Shown here: one piece after another, positions 43,428 to 57,723 of the stretch
How the letters are laid out: each line of letters begins with the position of its first letter
How positions within the stretch are numbered: position 1 is the first letter of the stretch
DNA from: Flaccisagitta enflata
Lineage: Eukaryota; Chaetognatha; Sagittoidea; Aphragmophora
Length of the DNA: 64,000 bases
Assembly: GCA_965153355.1 (NCBI GenBank)
Contig: OZ231127.1
Span: forward strand, 59,582,001 to 59,646,000
Reading direction: 5' to 3'
The notes under the pieces: generated by a model
The model's database searches: none
What the model was told of the DNA's origin: nothing
What the model saw: only the letters and a program-made list of their open reading frames with translations
Program-made: the position numbers and the translations under genes

Positions 43428-45593
43428 ATGTCTCAAAGTACTATTCACAAATTCTTCGGCGGAAGGGAACCTCCGGATAAGAAGACGAAAATTTCCGATG
43501 AAGAGAAGCGGCAACACGCAAAAGAGTATGAATCAACTCAACGTGACCGAAAGTTTTTGGAATCGTGGAAACAGGGTCGACCCTGGCTTCAGTTTGACAC
43601 TGCCAATGGAACACTCAAGTGTGAAATTTGCGCAAAATATTGCCCTTCAAAAGACAATAATTTCGTTAGTTGAACAAAAGACTTAAAGCTGTTTGTTATT
43701 AAAAGACATGAAGGAACAACTGACCATCGTAAAAGTGCAGAAAAACACGCAGCTGCGACGTGCAAACCAGGAGGAAGCACAGCTGAAAAAGCTATTAACA
43801 GTTTGAACAAAGCACAAAATGACAAACTTTGTCTTCTTTTTCAAAACGCTCACGCACTTGCCAAAAAAGCTCGGCCATACACTGAATTTTCTTACTTAAC
43901 TCAACTGGACAAAGCCAAAGGTCTCGATCCCGGTAGTCAGTATTTAAGTAACGCCAAATGTAAAGAATTCATATCAGCGATTGCCAGTGTAGAACGGCAA
44001 AAACTGCGTGACGAATTCAATGAAAACGCCAGAACTTTTGCTCTCATGTCTGACGGTAGTACAGACACTTCAACGACAGAAGAAGAAATTCTCTATGCTC
44101 GATATGCAAATAAAGGAATTGTGTATGTCAAATTTCTTGGCTTGAAAGATGTCGGGAAAGCTGATGCATTTAACATTTTCAATGCAATTTCATACATCCT
44201 TCAAAACGTTCTCGGGCTCACACCAGAACAATGGAAAAAGTTATTGTCGGGTATTACTTCCGATGGCGCCACTGTGATGACAGGGTCGGAGACGGGCGTT
44301 GTAAAGCGACTCACTGATGGAAAAACTGACATTGTAACAATCCACTGCTTGGGCCATCGATTGGAATTGGCTTTTAAAGACTCCGTGAAAAATATCAAGT
44401 TACACGCAGAATTAAGCTCCCTCCTTATCACGTTATTCACATTCTATCGCCGTTCTCCTCTCAACAAGGCGGATCTTAAAACTATTTTTGTCAGCATGGG
44501 AATCAATCCAGTCTTCCCTAAGAGAATCGGCGGTACGAGATGGCTTCAGCATTTTCTTGACGCTCTCACAAATTATTACAAAGGATATAAACCAATTATT
44601 TCCCACCTTGAACAAATTGTGGAAAACAAGGATGGTAAATACAATTCGGTGCAAAGAGCCAAAGCAAAAGGAATTTTGAAAATAGCAAAATTGTTGCCGG
44701 TCATCCAATATGGCTTTTTTCTTCTGAACGACATCATTCCAATATTGGCAAAGCTATCTCAAAATCTTCAAAAATCCACTCTTTCTCTCTCAAGCGTCCA
44801 TGATCTTCTGTCAACGACCACAACTTTTCTTCAAACGCAGTCCGAGCAGTCCCCGGAGTCGTCGTCATTCAAAGAAAAAAAGTTTCAAGGAATCGAGCTC
44901 CAAGGTGACAAAACTCGTTTTGAATCTGCCTGTCGAAATACTTACGTGGAATTGCAATCAGCTATTATGAAGCGAACATCGTCAATGAAGAGTCCAGTAA
45001 TATCCGCAACTCACATCATGGATTTTAAAAACTGGCCAAATGAAGAAAACCATCGTGACTTTGGCCAAGCGGAAATTAAAGTCCTGATTCGACATTTCGA
45101 TCGGTTTTTGAATCAAAATCAGCTCGACGGACATCAGATTGTTTTAGAGTGGGAAATTCTTAAGGTGAAAATCTACGCCAAAGACTGGAATTCTCGTCTT
45201 GAAAATATCACCTGGCAAGAAATCAATCGTTGTTACGACTCAGACTTGCCTAATCTTCTACCTCTTGTGGATTTAATCCTCACCCTGCCATCAACAAGTG
45301 CTGATTGCGAGCGCGGGTTCAGCGCCATGAAACACATTAAGACTGAACATCGCGCTTCGCTTCTTCCTTCTGCTTTAGACGACCTCATGATGGTTTACTT
45401 GAACTCTCCGGCAATCGAAAATTTTGACCCGCAATCCTCAGTCAATGAGTGGTTAAAAATCAAATCGCGTAGAATTGCTAAAGAGGACACTGCGAGTTCA
45501 CAAGCGGAGAGTGACTCAAATGAAGAGGAGTCAGATACTGAAAGCATTGCCTCCACGCCATCTATTGCCGAGTGTGAATTGGTTGATGAGTAA
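43428..45593 (+). pseudogene. hAT transposase (ZNF862-like group) with one in-frame stop
   Basis: One frame from ATG at 43428 (MSQSTIHKFFGG; an upstream in-frame ATG would add a hydrophobic stretch) to TAA at 45593, interrupted only by TGA at 43671-43673. A BED/TTF-type zinc finger comes first (WLQFD, CEICAKYC, the stop, then RHEGTTDHRKSAEKH), so the stop falls inside the finger. The RNase H-like core follows: DGSTDTSTTEEE with the first acidic residues, GITSDGATVM, HCLGHRLELAFKD, RWLQHF. A helical insertion comes next, and the C-terminal dimerisation part LILTLPSTSADCERGFSAMKHIKTEHRASL contains the final Glu. An acidic tail ends it. The protein cuts and joins hAT ends. It resembles the group from which vertebrate ZNF862-like genes arose. 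The single stop and otherwise intact frame suggest recent inactivation, readthrough, or use of a downstream start. Confidence 0.9.
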
Positions 45594-45716
45594 AGCATCT
45601 TATGTCTTTTTTTCTTTTTTTAAAAGCTTTCTGTTTGCGTTTAGTATTGATGGTGTAAAAAGTGAGCAAGAACACGTTTCTTTTTCCTTTTAAAATCGAA
45701 TCATGGCTGCGAAATA

Positions 45717-45717
45717 A

Positions 45718-45770
<53 letters not shown>

Positions 45771-45834
45771 ATGAAACAATTGTGCATAAATGAACGCATA
45801 AATGAATAGATTGATAGATAGATAGATAGATAGA
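45717..45834. repeat. (GATA)n microsatellite in hAT 3' region
   Basis: GATA units at about 45718-45769 and 45811-45833, downstream of the transposase stop and within the transposon. Confidence 0.9.
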
Positions 45835-46981
45835 ATGAAACAATTATGCAATAACAGTGCTACATTAAGGCTAAGGGCGTGTGAAACTTGCACAGAGGTG
45901 TTTTTTTGCCGGGCTAGCTGTTTTCCAGTCGGGCTCGCTAAAATTTTGAGGAGAGAGCCCGGCTGGCTCTCTCAAAAAAATCACTAAAAAAAGGCCTGGT
46001 CATCACCCCATTTCAAGTTGAATGATTTGGACAAAATTTTAACTGGAGATACTTCACATCATGCACTACTGCCGTGTGAAATTTCATCCAAATCCAAGCA
46101 CCTTAAGTACCAAAAATTGTGAATGAAGAAAACAAATTTGGTAAAAAAATAACCCCAAAAAAGTCTTTGGGCTGGGGATATTGCCATAATATGGCAGGGA
46201 CATATGAACCATGGGCTGAAATTGTAATTTGTAATTGAAGACTTTTGATGAAAATGGAGATGGAACTAGAAGCGGCATTGACCTTAAGATGACGAACCTA
46301 GGCAAGAGAGAGAGAGAGAGAGAGAGAGAGACTGGTTTCATTTTTAAAGATTAAAATACTTCATCCACAATTCTGTGTCAAGTGTATGCAACTAAGTTGC
46401 TTCTGGACAGACTGACAAACAGAAAGACCAAGGACCGATGAATATGATCTCTAATTTTCAGTTCAAAAGATTTTCTTCAAACAATGATTTATATAACAAA
46501 ATTTAAAGTTCAGGACTATATTTCAATTTTTTCAGGCTACAGAATAAAAAAGGCCTTAAATTGGCAATTTTTGCAATTTTTGGTCTTTTGACACCCAAAA
46601 AAAGCTCTCAGAGTCATGAAATTTTTTTTGGGCACCACCAACAGTCCCTTCAAGGAATTTTAGCCCATGGTTTATATGTCCCTGCTATACTATGGCAATG
46701 TCCCCAGCTCAAAAATGATTTTCGGGGTTACTTTTTTTAAAATTTTGATTTTTTAACACAATTTTTGGTACTTAACATGCTCCGATTTTGATAAAAATTT
46801 TACATGGAAGTAGTGCATGATGTGAAGTTCCTTCAGTTAAAATTTTGTCAAAATTGGTCAACTTGAAGGGGGGTAACAATTTAATTTTCCGTTAACTATA
46901 ATAAAAAAAAAACCTTTTTTCTTAAATTTAGGTACCTAAAAATTTTCACACATTCAAAATTTTTTACATGGACCCTAATTA

Positions 46982-47560
46982 CAGTATGTTTATTCTCAAA
47001 TGAAACAAAAGATGACGGCATAAATCCAAAACAAATTGAGATAATCAAATTCCAAAAAAAGTTCCTGAAAGAGTATGTTCTGGCATTTATTTGTGCAAAA
47101 TCTTAGCCTTTGGGGTCAAATAGTTTAGCTTCAATCTGCATTTGAAGATAAAACATGAATTGTTATTTGTTACTTTTTCCCACTGGAGACAAAAGATGAA
47201 ATTTTCAAATTTTGCCATTTTTTCAACAAAAATGGTAATTGTTCATCTCAACAGGCAATGTATGTGGTATCTCTGACAGCAGATAAGATTTTTCTGGCTA
47301 ACTGGTTCAATTTAACTAAAAAATCTCAAAAAACAATTTTTTATGGACTGAAAATAGAAGAAAATTAAGTGATATTGTGATTTTTACAATTTTGCTTTAA
47401 ATGCGGATTGAAGCTAGACTAATTGAGATCTAAGGCTAAGATTTGGCACAAACAATTGCCAGAACATACTCTTTCAGGAACTTTTTTCGGAATTTGATTA
47501 TCTCAATTCGTTTAGGATTTATGCCGTCATCTTTCGTTTCATTTGAGAATAAACATACTG
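46982..47560. mobile_element. Miniature inverted-repeat element, TA target, 579 bp
   Basis: Long inverted arms of about 165 bp beginning CAGTATGTTTATTCTCAAAT, with TA at 46980-46981 and 47561-47562. It interrupts the right arm of the 8.3-kb element at a site intact in the left arm. Tc1/mariner-type; no ORF. Confidence 0.9.
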
Positions 47561-47879
47561 TAGTGTCTATTACATGTGCATGCAAAATTTCAGAGCCATA
47601 TTTCAACTTTTTTATAGGTTACAGGTTGAAAAAAGGCCTAAAATTGGCAAATCTCGCGATATTTGGTCTAATGGTCTTCAAAAAATTGTTATTTGACACC
47701 ACAAAAATGCTCTCAGGGTCATGAAATATTTTTTGGGCATCACCAACAGTTCCTTCAAGGAGTTTTGGCCCATGGTTCATACGTCCCTGCCATATTATGG
47801 CAATGTCCCCAGCTCAAAGACGATTTTTGGAGTTACTTTTTTCAAATTTTGTATTTTCCAATGCCATTTTTGGTACTTA

Positions 47880-48628
47880 CACCGTCTTTAGATCAATTTG
47901 AAAAATGTTAAACCTTTATAACTCTTAAACTACTAGGCAAAAAGTCTTCAAATTTTCAGTGAACATTGCTAACATGTGACCGTTCTGTTATGTAAAAGCC
48001 TAGACATAGATAGTGAATAATTGGGGTTCAGCAAAACCCTGAAAAAATGGTCTTTTTTTCAAGCATAATAAACTTTTTTTCATCATTTTTTAGAAGAAGC
48101 TGTCTTTTTGCTGCCTATTAACTCCAAATGAATTAAACTAGAACCCCAAAAACACTTTTAGACTAATGATGTACATTCAAACACTTCCATTTTGCTTGAA
48201 AATTTAATGATTTTCATTAGTTTTGAAAAAATCATAGTGATTTTCATGTTTGCCACTCATGATTTTATAGAAAATCGCCCAAAATTTGTGAAAATTCCAC
48301 AAAGTATCCAATTTTTCTCAAATTTTTCAGCAAATATGCTTTCTACAACTAGTTACCAATCAATTGTTACCAATGCCAACATTTTAGTTTGATTTGTTTG
48401 GAAATGGCAAGCAGAAAAGGACAGCTCCTTTGAAAAAATTGGAGGAAAAATTTACCAAGGCTTATATAGACCGATTCTTACAGTGTTTTGCTGTGCTCCA
48501 ATTATTCAGTACTCTTACCTAAGGTTTTGCACAACAAAATGTTCACATATTAGCAATGTTCACTGAAAATTTGAAGACTTTAGGAATTATAAAGGTTTAA
48601 CATTTTTCAATTTGATCTAAAGACGGTG
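47880..48628. mobile_element. Miniature inverted-repeat element, TA target, 749 bp
   Basis: Arms of roughly 100 bp beginning CACCGTCTTTAGATCAA, with TA at 47878-47879 and 48629-48630. It also interrupts the right arm of the 8.3-kb element. A fragment of a relative lies near 37210-37340. Confidence 0.88.
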
Positions 48629-49136
48629 TAACATGCTTCGATTTGGATGAAATTTTACATGGAAGTAGTGCATGATGTGAGGGACCACCAGTTAAAGTTT
48701 TGTCCAAATTGGTCAATTTTAAGGGGGGTAACGACATCATTTTTCATTAACTATACAAAAAAAAAACGTTTTTTTTTAATTCAGGTACCTAAAAATTTTC
48801 ACACTTTCAAATTTTTTTACATGAAACTTAATTAGGGTCTACTACATGTGCATGCAAAATTTCATGACTCTCCTCTAGGTTTAAGATAGAATTTAGGGCC
48901 AAAAATGGCAAAAAAAGGCCATTTTTGGCCATTTTGGGCAGTTTTTTTTGGGACGTTCGAACACGCACCTGAAATTGGGTCAACCAAGTCTGGATTACTG
49001 TTCCCCTAGGTAATATGCACATTTTAAGACCCAACTTGATAGGTGCCACCGGACTCGCCCTTTTGACCCCCCTTTTCTTTGAGCTAGAAATCCTTATTCC
49101 TCAGACGGTAAATGATTAACCATTTCTTAAACAAGC

Positions 49137-49139
<3 letters not shown>

Positions 49140-49206
<67 letters not shown>

Positions 49207-49277
49207 CATGTGCGTGTGTGTGCATGTGTGTGTCTGCATGTGTGTGTGTGTGTCTGCATGTGTGTGTGTGTGTGTTT
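49140..49277. repeat. (TG)n microsatellite
   Basis: TG tract with CATG and TCTG interruptions, just outside the inverted-repeat element. Confidence 0.9.
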
Positions 49278-49392
49278 CTGTACTTTTCCACTTTGAAGTG
49301 TTGAAAGTCGCTTATCATAGTAAATCCAAATTGAACTTGCAGTAGAATTGCTTTCCTTGTATCTGTTACCAATTAGGAGAAATCTTTTTTTG

Positions 49393-49538
49393 AAAAAAAA
49401 CAAAGCCAAGTAGGCCAATGAGGTGCGACATGTGAAGCGTCAAATTGTCAAAGGAATGCGTTACCTGACCAACCAACCAACCTACCGACCAACCAACGGA
49501 CACAGCCAGTTATAGAGGTGCTTTGTCGCACCTAAAAA
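49393..49538 (-). repeat. Hairpin-family repeat copy (GGTGC stem)
   Basis: Starts 'aacaaagccaagtaggcc', internal word GAGGTGCGACATG, a CCAAC repeat, and terminal hairpin AGGTGCTTTGTCGCACCT plus AAAA. Internal word and stem share the GGTGC change. Confidence 0.8.
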
Positions 49539-49660
49539 AGTATGTCAAGATCGTGAGTTTTTGTGCCAAAGAAAACAGTCGTTTTTTTAACAGAATGGAA
49601 ACATGTGGAATCGCGATCGAAGGTAATCCAGAATTGGGTGAATATGGTATACCGAGGAAC

Positions 49661-49790
<130 letters not shown>

Positions 49791-50245
49791 AGGTTGGTGG
49801 GTCTATTCATTCAATCATCCATTAAGATTCCGGGAGAGTCATACATCTGCAAGATTCAACGATCCTTGCCATATCTCTTTCATTTCAATTATATTTTTTA
49901 TGAATCTTTTTTGAGTAAAGATAACAAAATAAAAGTAGAAAAAAAAAAGAAAAAAATGAAAAGTATAAACAAAGCCCAGTTGAAAAATAATGAATGATAG
50001 ATAAAAACTGAAAACTAAAAAGTAAAAAATGAAAATTAAAAAGATAAAGAAAGAAATATGATGAAAGCAAAATAAAAAAGAAATTATAAATTTTTAAAAA
50101 AAATTATGAATGACATAATGAGAATCATGAACTACAATATATAAATAAAAAACAATTATTTCTTCAAAGGATCGAAAGAAATCAGTCATGAATGTTTTCA
50201 GAAATAAAACAATGAAAGGAAAAAAACTGGGCCGGGCTTGAGGGT
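49791..50245. other. A-rich interval without gene
   Basis: Very A-rich, with many 'aaaaatgaaa' words. No coding signal. Confidence 0.5.
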
Positions 50246-50256
50246 CTGTCTATCTA

Positions 50257-50307
<51 letters not shown>

Positions 50308-50316
50308 CAGTGGTCT
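50246..50316. repeat. (GTCT)n microsatellite
   Basis: About 17 units of GTCT with short GTCTATC interruptions. Confidence 0.9.
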
Positions 50317-50587
50317 GTCTCGGTGTAGCACACTGGATATCGATCAACGATACAGGAAAGAGTCTTGGTCAGTCTGTCTGATCCGGGTCGATTTTTGCGG
50401 TGGTTAGTCACCATTTCTGATAAAACGCGCAATTTCTCGCATTCATTAATTCACGCAATGATTCACTCATTGATTCACTCATCAATTCTGTCATTGAATC
50501 ATTGATTTGTTCATTCATATTCACTTATAATCAGTCATTGACGCGTCGTTTCCCTACATTGGCTGGTTTTTTAACGTGAACGATTGT

Positions 50588-50937
50588 CACTTGTCAAGAT
50601 CCAAACCTACGCATTTTCAAATTCAATCTCTCATGACCTAATTGCCACGGTCGGTCGTCAAGTTCATCAAAAGTGGATTGACATCAACAAGATTGTTTGG
50701 AAGGATCCCTCTGTCAAGATAAAATCCTATGCAATTTCCAATACAAGGTCTCATTGTCACGGTCAGTCAATCCCTTATTCCCTAACTAACCTTCATGTTA
50801 ATGTTGTCGTTTGAAAAGATCCCCTCTACCAGGATCACAACCCACGCAAGTATCAATTCAAGTTCTCATTGTCACTAGCCTTCAAGTCAATTTAAAATTG
50901 ATAGACTTCAACAAGATCGTTTGGAAAGATTTCCTTG
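50588..50937. repeat. Three diverged tandem copies of a ~115-bp unit
   Basis: Units start near 50597, 50716 and 50829, sharing 'tcaagat...cctacgcaatttc', 'tctcattgtcac' and 'gtttggaaagatccc'. The frames across them do not resemble known proteins. Confidence 0.7.
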
Positions 50938-51046
50938 GTCCAGCGGCGTACATGACAGGGCTTTCGGAGCTGCCACGGCAGCTCCTCGATTTAGAAAATC
51001 ATTTGAGTCAGACATTGGAAGAGCATAAATACAAGGAAGCGAGGGA

Positions 51047-51270
51047 AACAAGGCGTGATACACAGCAGGACAGTTGCGGACATTTGTGCAATGGCAGTAA
51101 TGCAAAAACCGCTCGCAATTAAGAAATGTTGCGTACCTACTGACAGATCTACATAATGACAGACCAACAGATGGACCAACAGTAGTGTCATACATACGGT
51201 TTGACCGACCAACCAACCAACCTACTGATAGACAAACCCTCTTATAGAGATTCAAGGACACCTGTAAAAA
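51047..51270 (-). repeat. Hairpin-family repeat copy, degenerate
   Basis: Starts 'aacaaggcgtgatacacagc', internal AGTTGCGGACATT, GACCAAC repeats, and a decayed hairpin near 51250. A further family start ('aacaaggccggatgcacggc') lies at 51351-51411. Confidence 0.6.
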
Positions 51271-51463
51271 TCTTCCGTTGGACATCAAATTGTATGCCCT
51301 ATAGGCCGGCATGCCTTTATAGTAGGTGTTCTATAGCGGTGCTCCATCGTAACAAGGCCGGATGCACGGCTACCTCAGTTGTGTGCGGGTGGGCAGGAGT
51401 AGTGATAGATGTTACTTGGGCATTTGGGCAGGACCAGTGGGCTAAAAAGTAATAGTTGCACAA

Positions 51464-51935
51464 GAGTTAGATGGTCAGCGGTACCTGTGCCCTGCTTAAG
51501 TAGGTTGTGGTTGAAGTTGAGGGGGGAGCAGGGCAGCGGCTCGAAGGGGTCGATGACCTATGCTTTCACACATATAGGGAACTTTCTCCTCCTCCTCCTC
51601 CTTCTCCTCCTTCTCCGCCCACCACCTTCCCCCAGCCTCCAGGCCCATATCTCAGCCTGAAGGCCCATATCCCTGCCTTGAGGCCAAAATCCCAGTCTTG
51701 AGGCCCAGATCCCTAGTGACTGGAATCTGGGCCTTGGGGTTGGGATTTGGGCTTTGAGGGTGGGATTTGGGCCTCAAGACTGAGATTTAGGCCTCAAGGC
51801 TGGGATACTGGCCTCCAGGCTGAGATATGGGCCTGGAGGCTGGGGGGAGGGGGGGACGGAGAAGGAGGAGGAGGAGGAGAAAATTCCCCATATGTGTGAA
51901 AGCATAGGTCATCGACCCCTTCGGAGCCGCTGCCC
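51464..51935. repeat. Foldback repeat with 20-bp minisatellite core
   Basis: Starts 'gttagatggtcagcggtacc', the same end as in the pol insertion. Inverted arms (about 51533-51600 against 51855-51931) read 'gtcgatgacctatgctttca' outward. The core is the unit AGGCCCATATCCCAGCCT in both orientations, so the minisatellite is itself palindromic. Confidence 0.8.
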
Positions 51936-52297
51936 AAAAAGGGGACAAACCGACCAACCTACCAACAGACGGTCAAAGTGGGGTGTAGAGTGTAGTTTTC
52001 AGCAAAATTCCAGCCTCATGTCTTTTTAAACATTGTCATTATTTAGTAAAGGGTGTAAATCATAACACATGTTTTTTTTGTATCATTTGCAAATTGAACT
52101 GTATATTATTAGAGATTCAGAAACTTTCATTTCAACAACTGACAAATATCATAAACACAGTCACAGGATAAGGGTGTTTGAAGGGGGGATAATTACAAGA
52201 GCAAAATTGATTTCATATACAATCAAAGATTCGCTATTCAAGAAACCAATGCACTGTGGGCTGAAATGTGCGCTAGGTGGCTCATTGGGGATTAACA

Positions 52298-52486
52298 TTT
52301 TTAGTTGCGTGCTACGCGACTCTACACCCCGCTTTGTCGGTCCGTTGGTCCGTCAGTCCGTCCGTCACACTTTACTTTTTTTGCGGTCTTTGGCCCTACT
52401 GTTCCTGCCCAAATGATGGAGTGACCTCAAATATGGCCCCTGCCCATCTGCATGCAACTTGGGATGCCGTGTATCCGGCTTTGTTT
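52298..52486 (+). repeat. Hairpin-family repeat copy (mixed stem)
   Basis: Left half AGTTGC and right half GCGACT; core as in 32768-32967; internal word CATGCAACTTGG follows the left half. End 'gtgtatccggctttgttt'. Confidence 0.8.
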
Positions 52487-53370
52487 CCATTACATTGTTC
52501 CTTATGAAATATACAGAGTGAAAATATCTTTCTGCATATTTTCAGATGATATGAAACTATTTATACTGAATATTGACTCATTTCTACTGGATTGAAAGCT
52601 TTATGAGCTTAGAATACAAAAGAGGAGAAATTTGAGAAAATCAAGTGAAAAATACTGCTGAACTCTCTTACATTTAGTATTTAAATTGTCTAAAGTTTTG
52701 ACCAAATCAATAAGATTTTTGACTTTGATCAATAAGATTCCTTGATAAGGTGCTAAAAAAAAATCATTATTTTGTTCATTTAGCTCATTTTCCTCATTTT
52801 TCCCCATCAAATATAGATTTTTACTTTTATCCACATCATTACTTGTCCATGTTAGGCCAAGAAAATTGCAATTAGCCCGGAAAAACCCGCCCCGAGCCAT
52901 AGCACAACAATTTGAAAGTTGCTCCTTGTAGGGAACTGCCTGACGTTTGTTCCTTTTGCTTTGGTTGGTCCACATAGAAAAATTGAAACAGCTATAAAAA
53001 TATGACCAAAAATGTGAAGGTTCCTCTCCAACCTCAAAAAATTGCTCATTGATTTTCAATCTAACTTAAGTTGCAGAGAAGAAAATGGCATGACTATATT
53101 GAGTTGGATAAAAAAACCTAAAAGGCATTCATGGTGCTTCGGGTAGAAACCAAGAATGCACCATTTGGTTCAATTATTGATGATTATTATTGTTGAAATT
53201 TTGCGATTTTCATGAATGAGTCCACTTTGGGCACTTTTTTCTACTCAAAAATGCCAAAAAATCTGCCATATGGACTGGTAATGTATGCTCATATATATGT
53301 ATCTATATTGTTTCAGCCATATAACAGAGATGAAAATTTTCACCCAAATACCCAAGGAGCCACCTAGAAA
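52487..53370. other. Unassigned interval
   Basis: Contains a 152-codon minus-strand frame (52601-53059) that matches no family known to me and has ordinary AT-rich composition, so I do not call it a gene. Confidence 0.4.
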
Positions 53371-53442
53371 AGCAAGTACGATGGGAGCAATGACGACCTA
53401 GACTGGAGGATAGATTTTACGTATCCTAATTCTATTTGCATC

Positions 53443-55014
<1,572 letters not shown>

Positions 55015-55243
55015 TTTGCATCATAAAATATTTGAGATTTAGGCTAATTACAGGTTGCTCTATTGAGTGAAAATATTTGCGTCTCTCAAACTTCAACTTG
55101 CGACTTGACCTTATCAAGAGTTGATTTTTCAAAATTCTAACTTATCTCAATAGATCAAGTACAGATGGGCTTCACTATAGCGCATACAAAGGGACTGGGC
55201 AAAATAATTACCTTATAGTGAAGCTGCCTTATTGCTGATATAG

Positions 55244-55436
55244 AAACAAGGCTGAATACTCGGCCATCAATTGCAGGCAGGTAGGCATGGGCAGAAATGC
55301 AAGTTTTCCCACTTTTCGGCTCGATAAATAGTTACGGGCAGACGGACCAACGGGCAGGCGGGCGGACTGACAGGCTGACAGACGGACGGATGGACGGACA
55401 AAGCCTCTTATAGAGTTGCGTGTCCGCAACTAAAAA
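55244..55436 (-). repeat. Hairpin-family repeat copy (GTTGC stem)
   Basis: Starts 'aaacaaggctgaatactcgg', internal CAATTGCAGGCAGG, GGAC/GGGCGGAC repeats, and terminal hairpin AGTTGCGTGTCCGCAACT plus AAAAAA. Confidence 0.8.
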
Positions 55437-55527
55437 ATGTTGTATGCCTTATAGGCGGGCATGCTTAAATAGTGGGTGTGTTCTAGCGGTGCTCCACTGT
55501 AGAAAATTTTGCATAATTTTGAGAAAA

Positions 55528-55662
55528 AAATCAGCTCAATTGGTCCATTTTTACAGGTTTTATGACTAACTTAAGTTTTGCCCAAAAATCAATTTGCATA
55601 ACTATTGTTCATTAAAGATAGCCGTAAAACCTGTAAAAATGGTCCAATTGAGCTGATTTTTT
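55528..55662. repeat. Inverted repeat, ~31-bp arms
   Basis: 'tcagctcaattggtcc...' at about 55531-55561 is inverted at about 55628-55658. The loop is about 66 bp. Confidence 0.75.
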
Positions 55663-56151
55663 ACCTAACCTGTGTAAAATTTTTGGCCCGTTTTAATGAA
55701 ACAGGTTAGAACCTTGAAAAATGAAGTCTTGATGAGGTCAAGTCTTAAGTTGAAGTTTAAGAGATGCAAATGCATTCACTCAATAGAGCGTATTTTAATT
55801 AGCCTAGATCTCAAATATTTTATGATACAAATAAAATCAAGATATATAAAATCTATCCTCCAGTCTTGGTCGTCATTGCTCCCATCGTGCTGTATGCCTG
55901 TATCTGTCACAAAGCTTAACAACTTTCCCCTTATAATGCTTTTTCCCTCATTATTGAAGATTCATCTATGGTTAAGACCTATGGAACAACCTTGATAATA
56001 AAGAAAATCAATCACAATTATTAGGCAGAATAGGAGGAAAAAAACAACAGAAAAAAAAAACATTGTCGCGATATGTCTGTTTGTTCCTCTCTAGCTCATT
56101 CACTCTCTCACTTTTTTACTCAGTCACTCACTCTTTCTCCCACTCTTGCTC

Positions 56152-56343
<192 letters not shown>

Positions 56344-56835
56344 TTAATGAACAAACGATAAAGATAACTGTCAACCAATTTGGCGTTGTCCAAAATTCAT
56401 CCTATGAATCAACCTTGAACACTTTTCGGGTCAGGTATTTCTAGTTTTTTCATTCCCTTTTCTCCCCAACCACTCACTCCCTCGTCATGAGCGGCGGTTG
56501 CTGCCTACAGTTGAACCCCCTCCAACAGATCCGCTTTTGATTGAATACCGCCCATAAGTGATACTAACTATTTGTCTCTTCAATCGCTTTTCTTTCATTT
56601 TCTTTTTGGATTTATCTAAATTCCACTTATAAGTTATAACAGATAAAATTTGCTGGTCCCCTGAAATCTGTTATAACGAGATTTTATTGTATACATACAA
56701 GCTCCACGCATTCACTTCTATCCCTTAACTACTCCAACATCCATCGTCACCGTTACAAGGCTCTTTGAGTCTTAGTAGTCCATTTCTTTGCCACAATGAG
56801 ACACTAGCTCAGTTATTTTTAATTCAATGGTTCTA

Positions 56836-57445
56836 ACAGGGTGTCCAATAAATTTGGTAAAATCATTGTTGCACAGAAACTATACTTCTAGATGACCTGA
56901 TAAGCTAGAATTTGGTATGTACCCTCCCAATTAGTTCTATTACATGTTAGAATCCACAGTTTTTCAGGAGGACTTCCCTGGATTAAACAGGAAGGAGTAA
57001 TGCTCAAGACCAATTTCCCAATTTTACAGGATTTTTACCAGTTAAAAGTGGTAAAGGAGAGCGACCATATGGTTAACTATGAACTATGACATCAAATTTG
57101 ATTTCTCAATAGCGTCAACAAAGAAGAGTAAATATATCATTGAAGCAGGACTGCCCTACTGACTCAAAATCGGATCAATGCATTGAAAAAAATCCACTTA
57201 AATAATAAAAAAGATACCCTCTATTTCCCTCAGTCTATCATAGCCAATTTTCTCAAGACCACTGCAGATGAACCTTCCCTGCCTTGTACAGATCCCATTT
57301 AATGGATTCTTTCTGCCTGTGTGGTAAAGAATATTCATAAACAACCAACCCTCATATTTAACCCTTCTTTCAACTGAAATAATCATCTAGGAATAGTTTT
57401 TAAATGTTCTTTTTTAAATTTTACCAAATTTATTGGACACCCTGT
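56836..57445. mobile_element. Miniature inverted-repeat element, TA target, 610 bp
   Basis: 28-bp perfect terminal inverted repeat beginning ACAGGGTGTCCAATAAATTT, with TA at 56834-56835 and 57446-57447. Mariner-like end. The short frame 57198-57386 has no recognised motif. Confidence 0.9.
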
Positions 57446-57517
57446 TAAATGTGATAAAAATATTCGCTATTCAAATGGTCTACAGCTTCAAGTTCATGTC
57501 CATTCCGTCTGATATTC

Positions 57518-57708
57518 TTTAGTCGCGTGCTACGCGACTCTACACTATGCTTTGTTGGTCTGTCCATCCGTCCATCTGACGGTCCGACGACTCCCTAGAT
57601 CCTCCGTTGGTCCATCACACTTTACTTTTATATTTTTGCGGTCATTGGCTCTACCTCAAATACGGTCCCTGCTAACCCGCACGCGTTTGGGGTATCCAGA
57701 TTTGTTTT
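57518..57708 (+). repeat. Hairpin-family repeat copy
   Basis: Hairpin AGTCGCGTGCTACGCGACT, GTCC/ATCC repeats, 'cacactttacttttat', and a decayed end 'gcacgcgtttggggtatcca'. Confidence 0.8.
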
Positions 57709-57723
57709 AGTTTTAATCTCTTT

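Larger units (their letters stand above)
42927..45998 (+). mobile_element. hAT-family DNA transposon, 3.07 kb
   Basis: Terminal inverted repeat CAGGCCTTTTTTTAG (15 bp, exact) and a perfect 8-bp duplication GTCATCAC at 42919-42926 and 45999-46006. Subterminal 'gagcccggcgggctctctc'-like words occur at both ends (about 42990-43015 and 45953-45973). It encodes one hAT transposase reading frame broken by a single stop. It sits in the left arm of the 8.3-kb inverted-repeat element, whose intact order elsewhere shows the empty site. Confidence 0.95.
40786..49115. repeat. 8.3-kb inverted-repeat element with four nested insertions
   Basis: The left arm (40786-41441, 42642-42918, 46007-46230) is the inverse of the right arm (about 46520-46979, 47563-47877, 48631-49115). 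Each arm holds two tandem versions of a ~0.6-kb unit with landmarks 'catcatgcactact', 'gcatgcacatgtartagacc' and 'gacattgccat'. Outer ends share 'ccggtggcacctatc' and ACCGTCNGAGGA. Left-arm gaps are the 41442-42641 insertion and the hAT transposon; right-arm gaps are two TA-flanked miniature elements. No protein of its own is seen. Confidence 0.8.

Noticed and set aside
52601-53059. 152-codon minus-strand frame
   Set aside because: No recognisable domain, ordinary AT-rich flanks and position between repeats. A chance frame is as likely as a gene.
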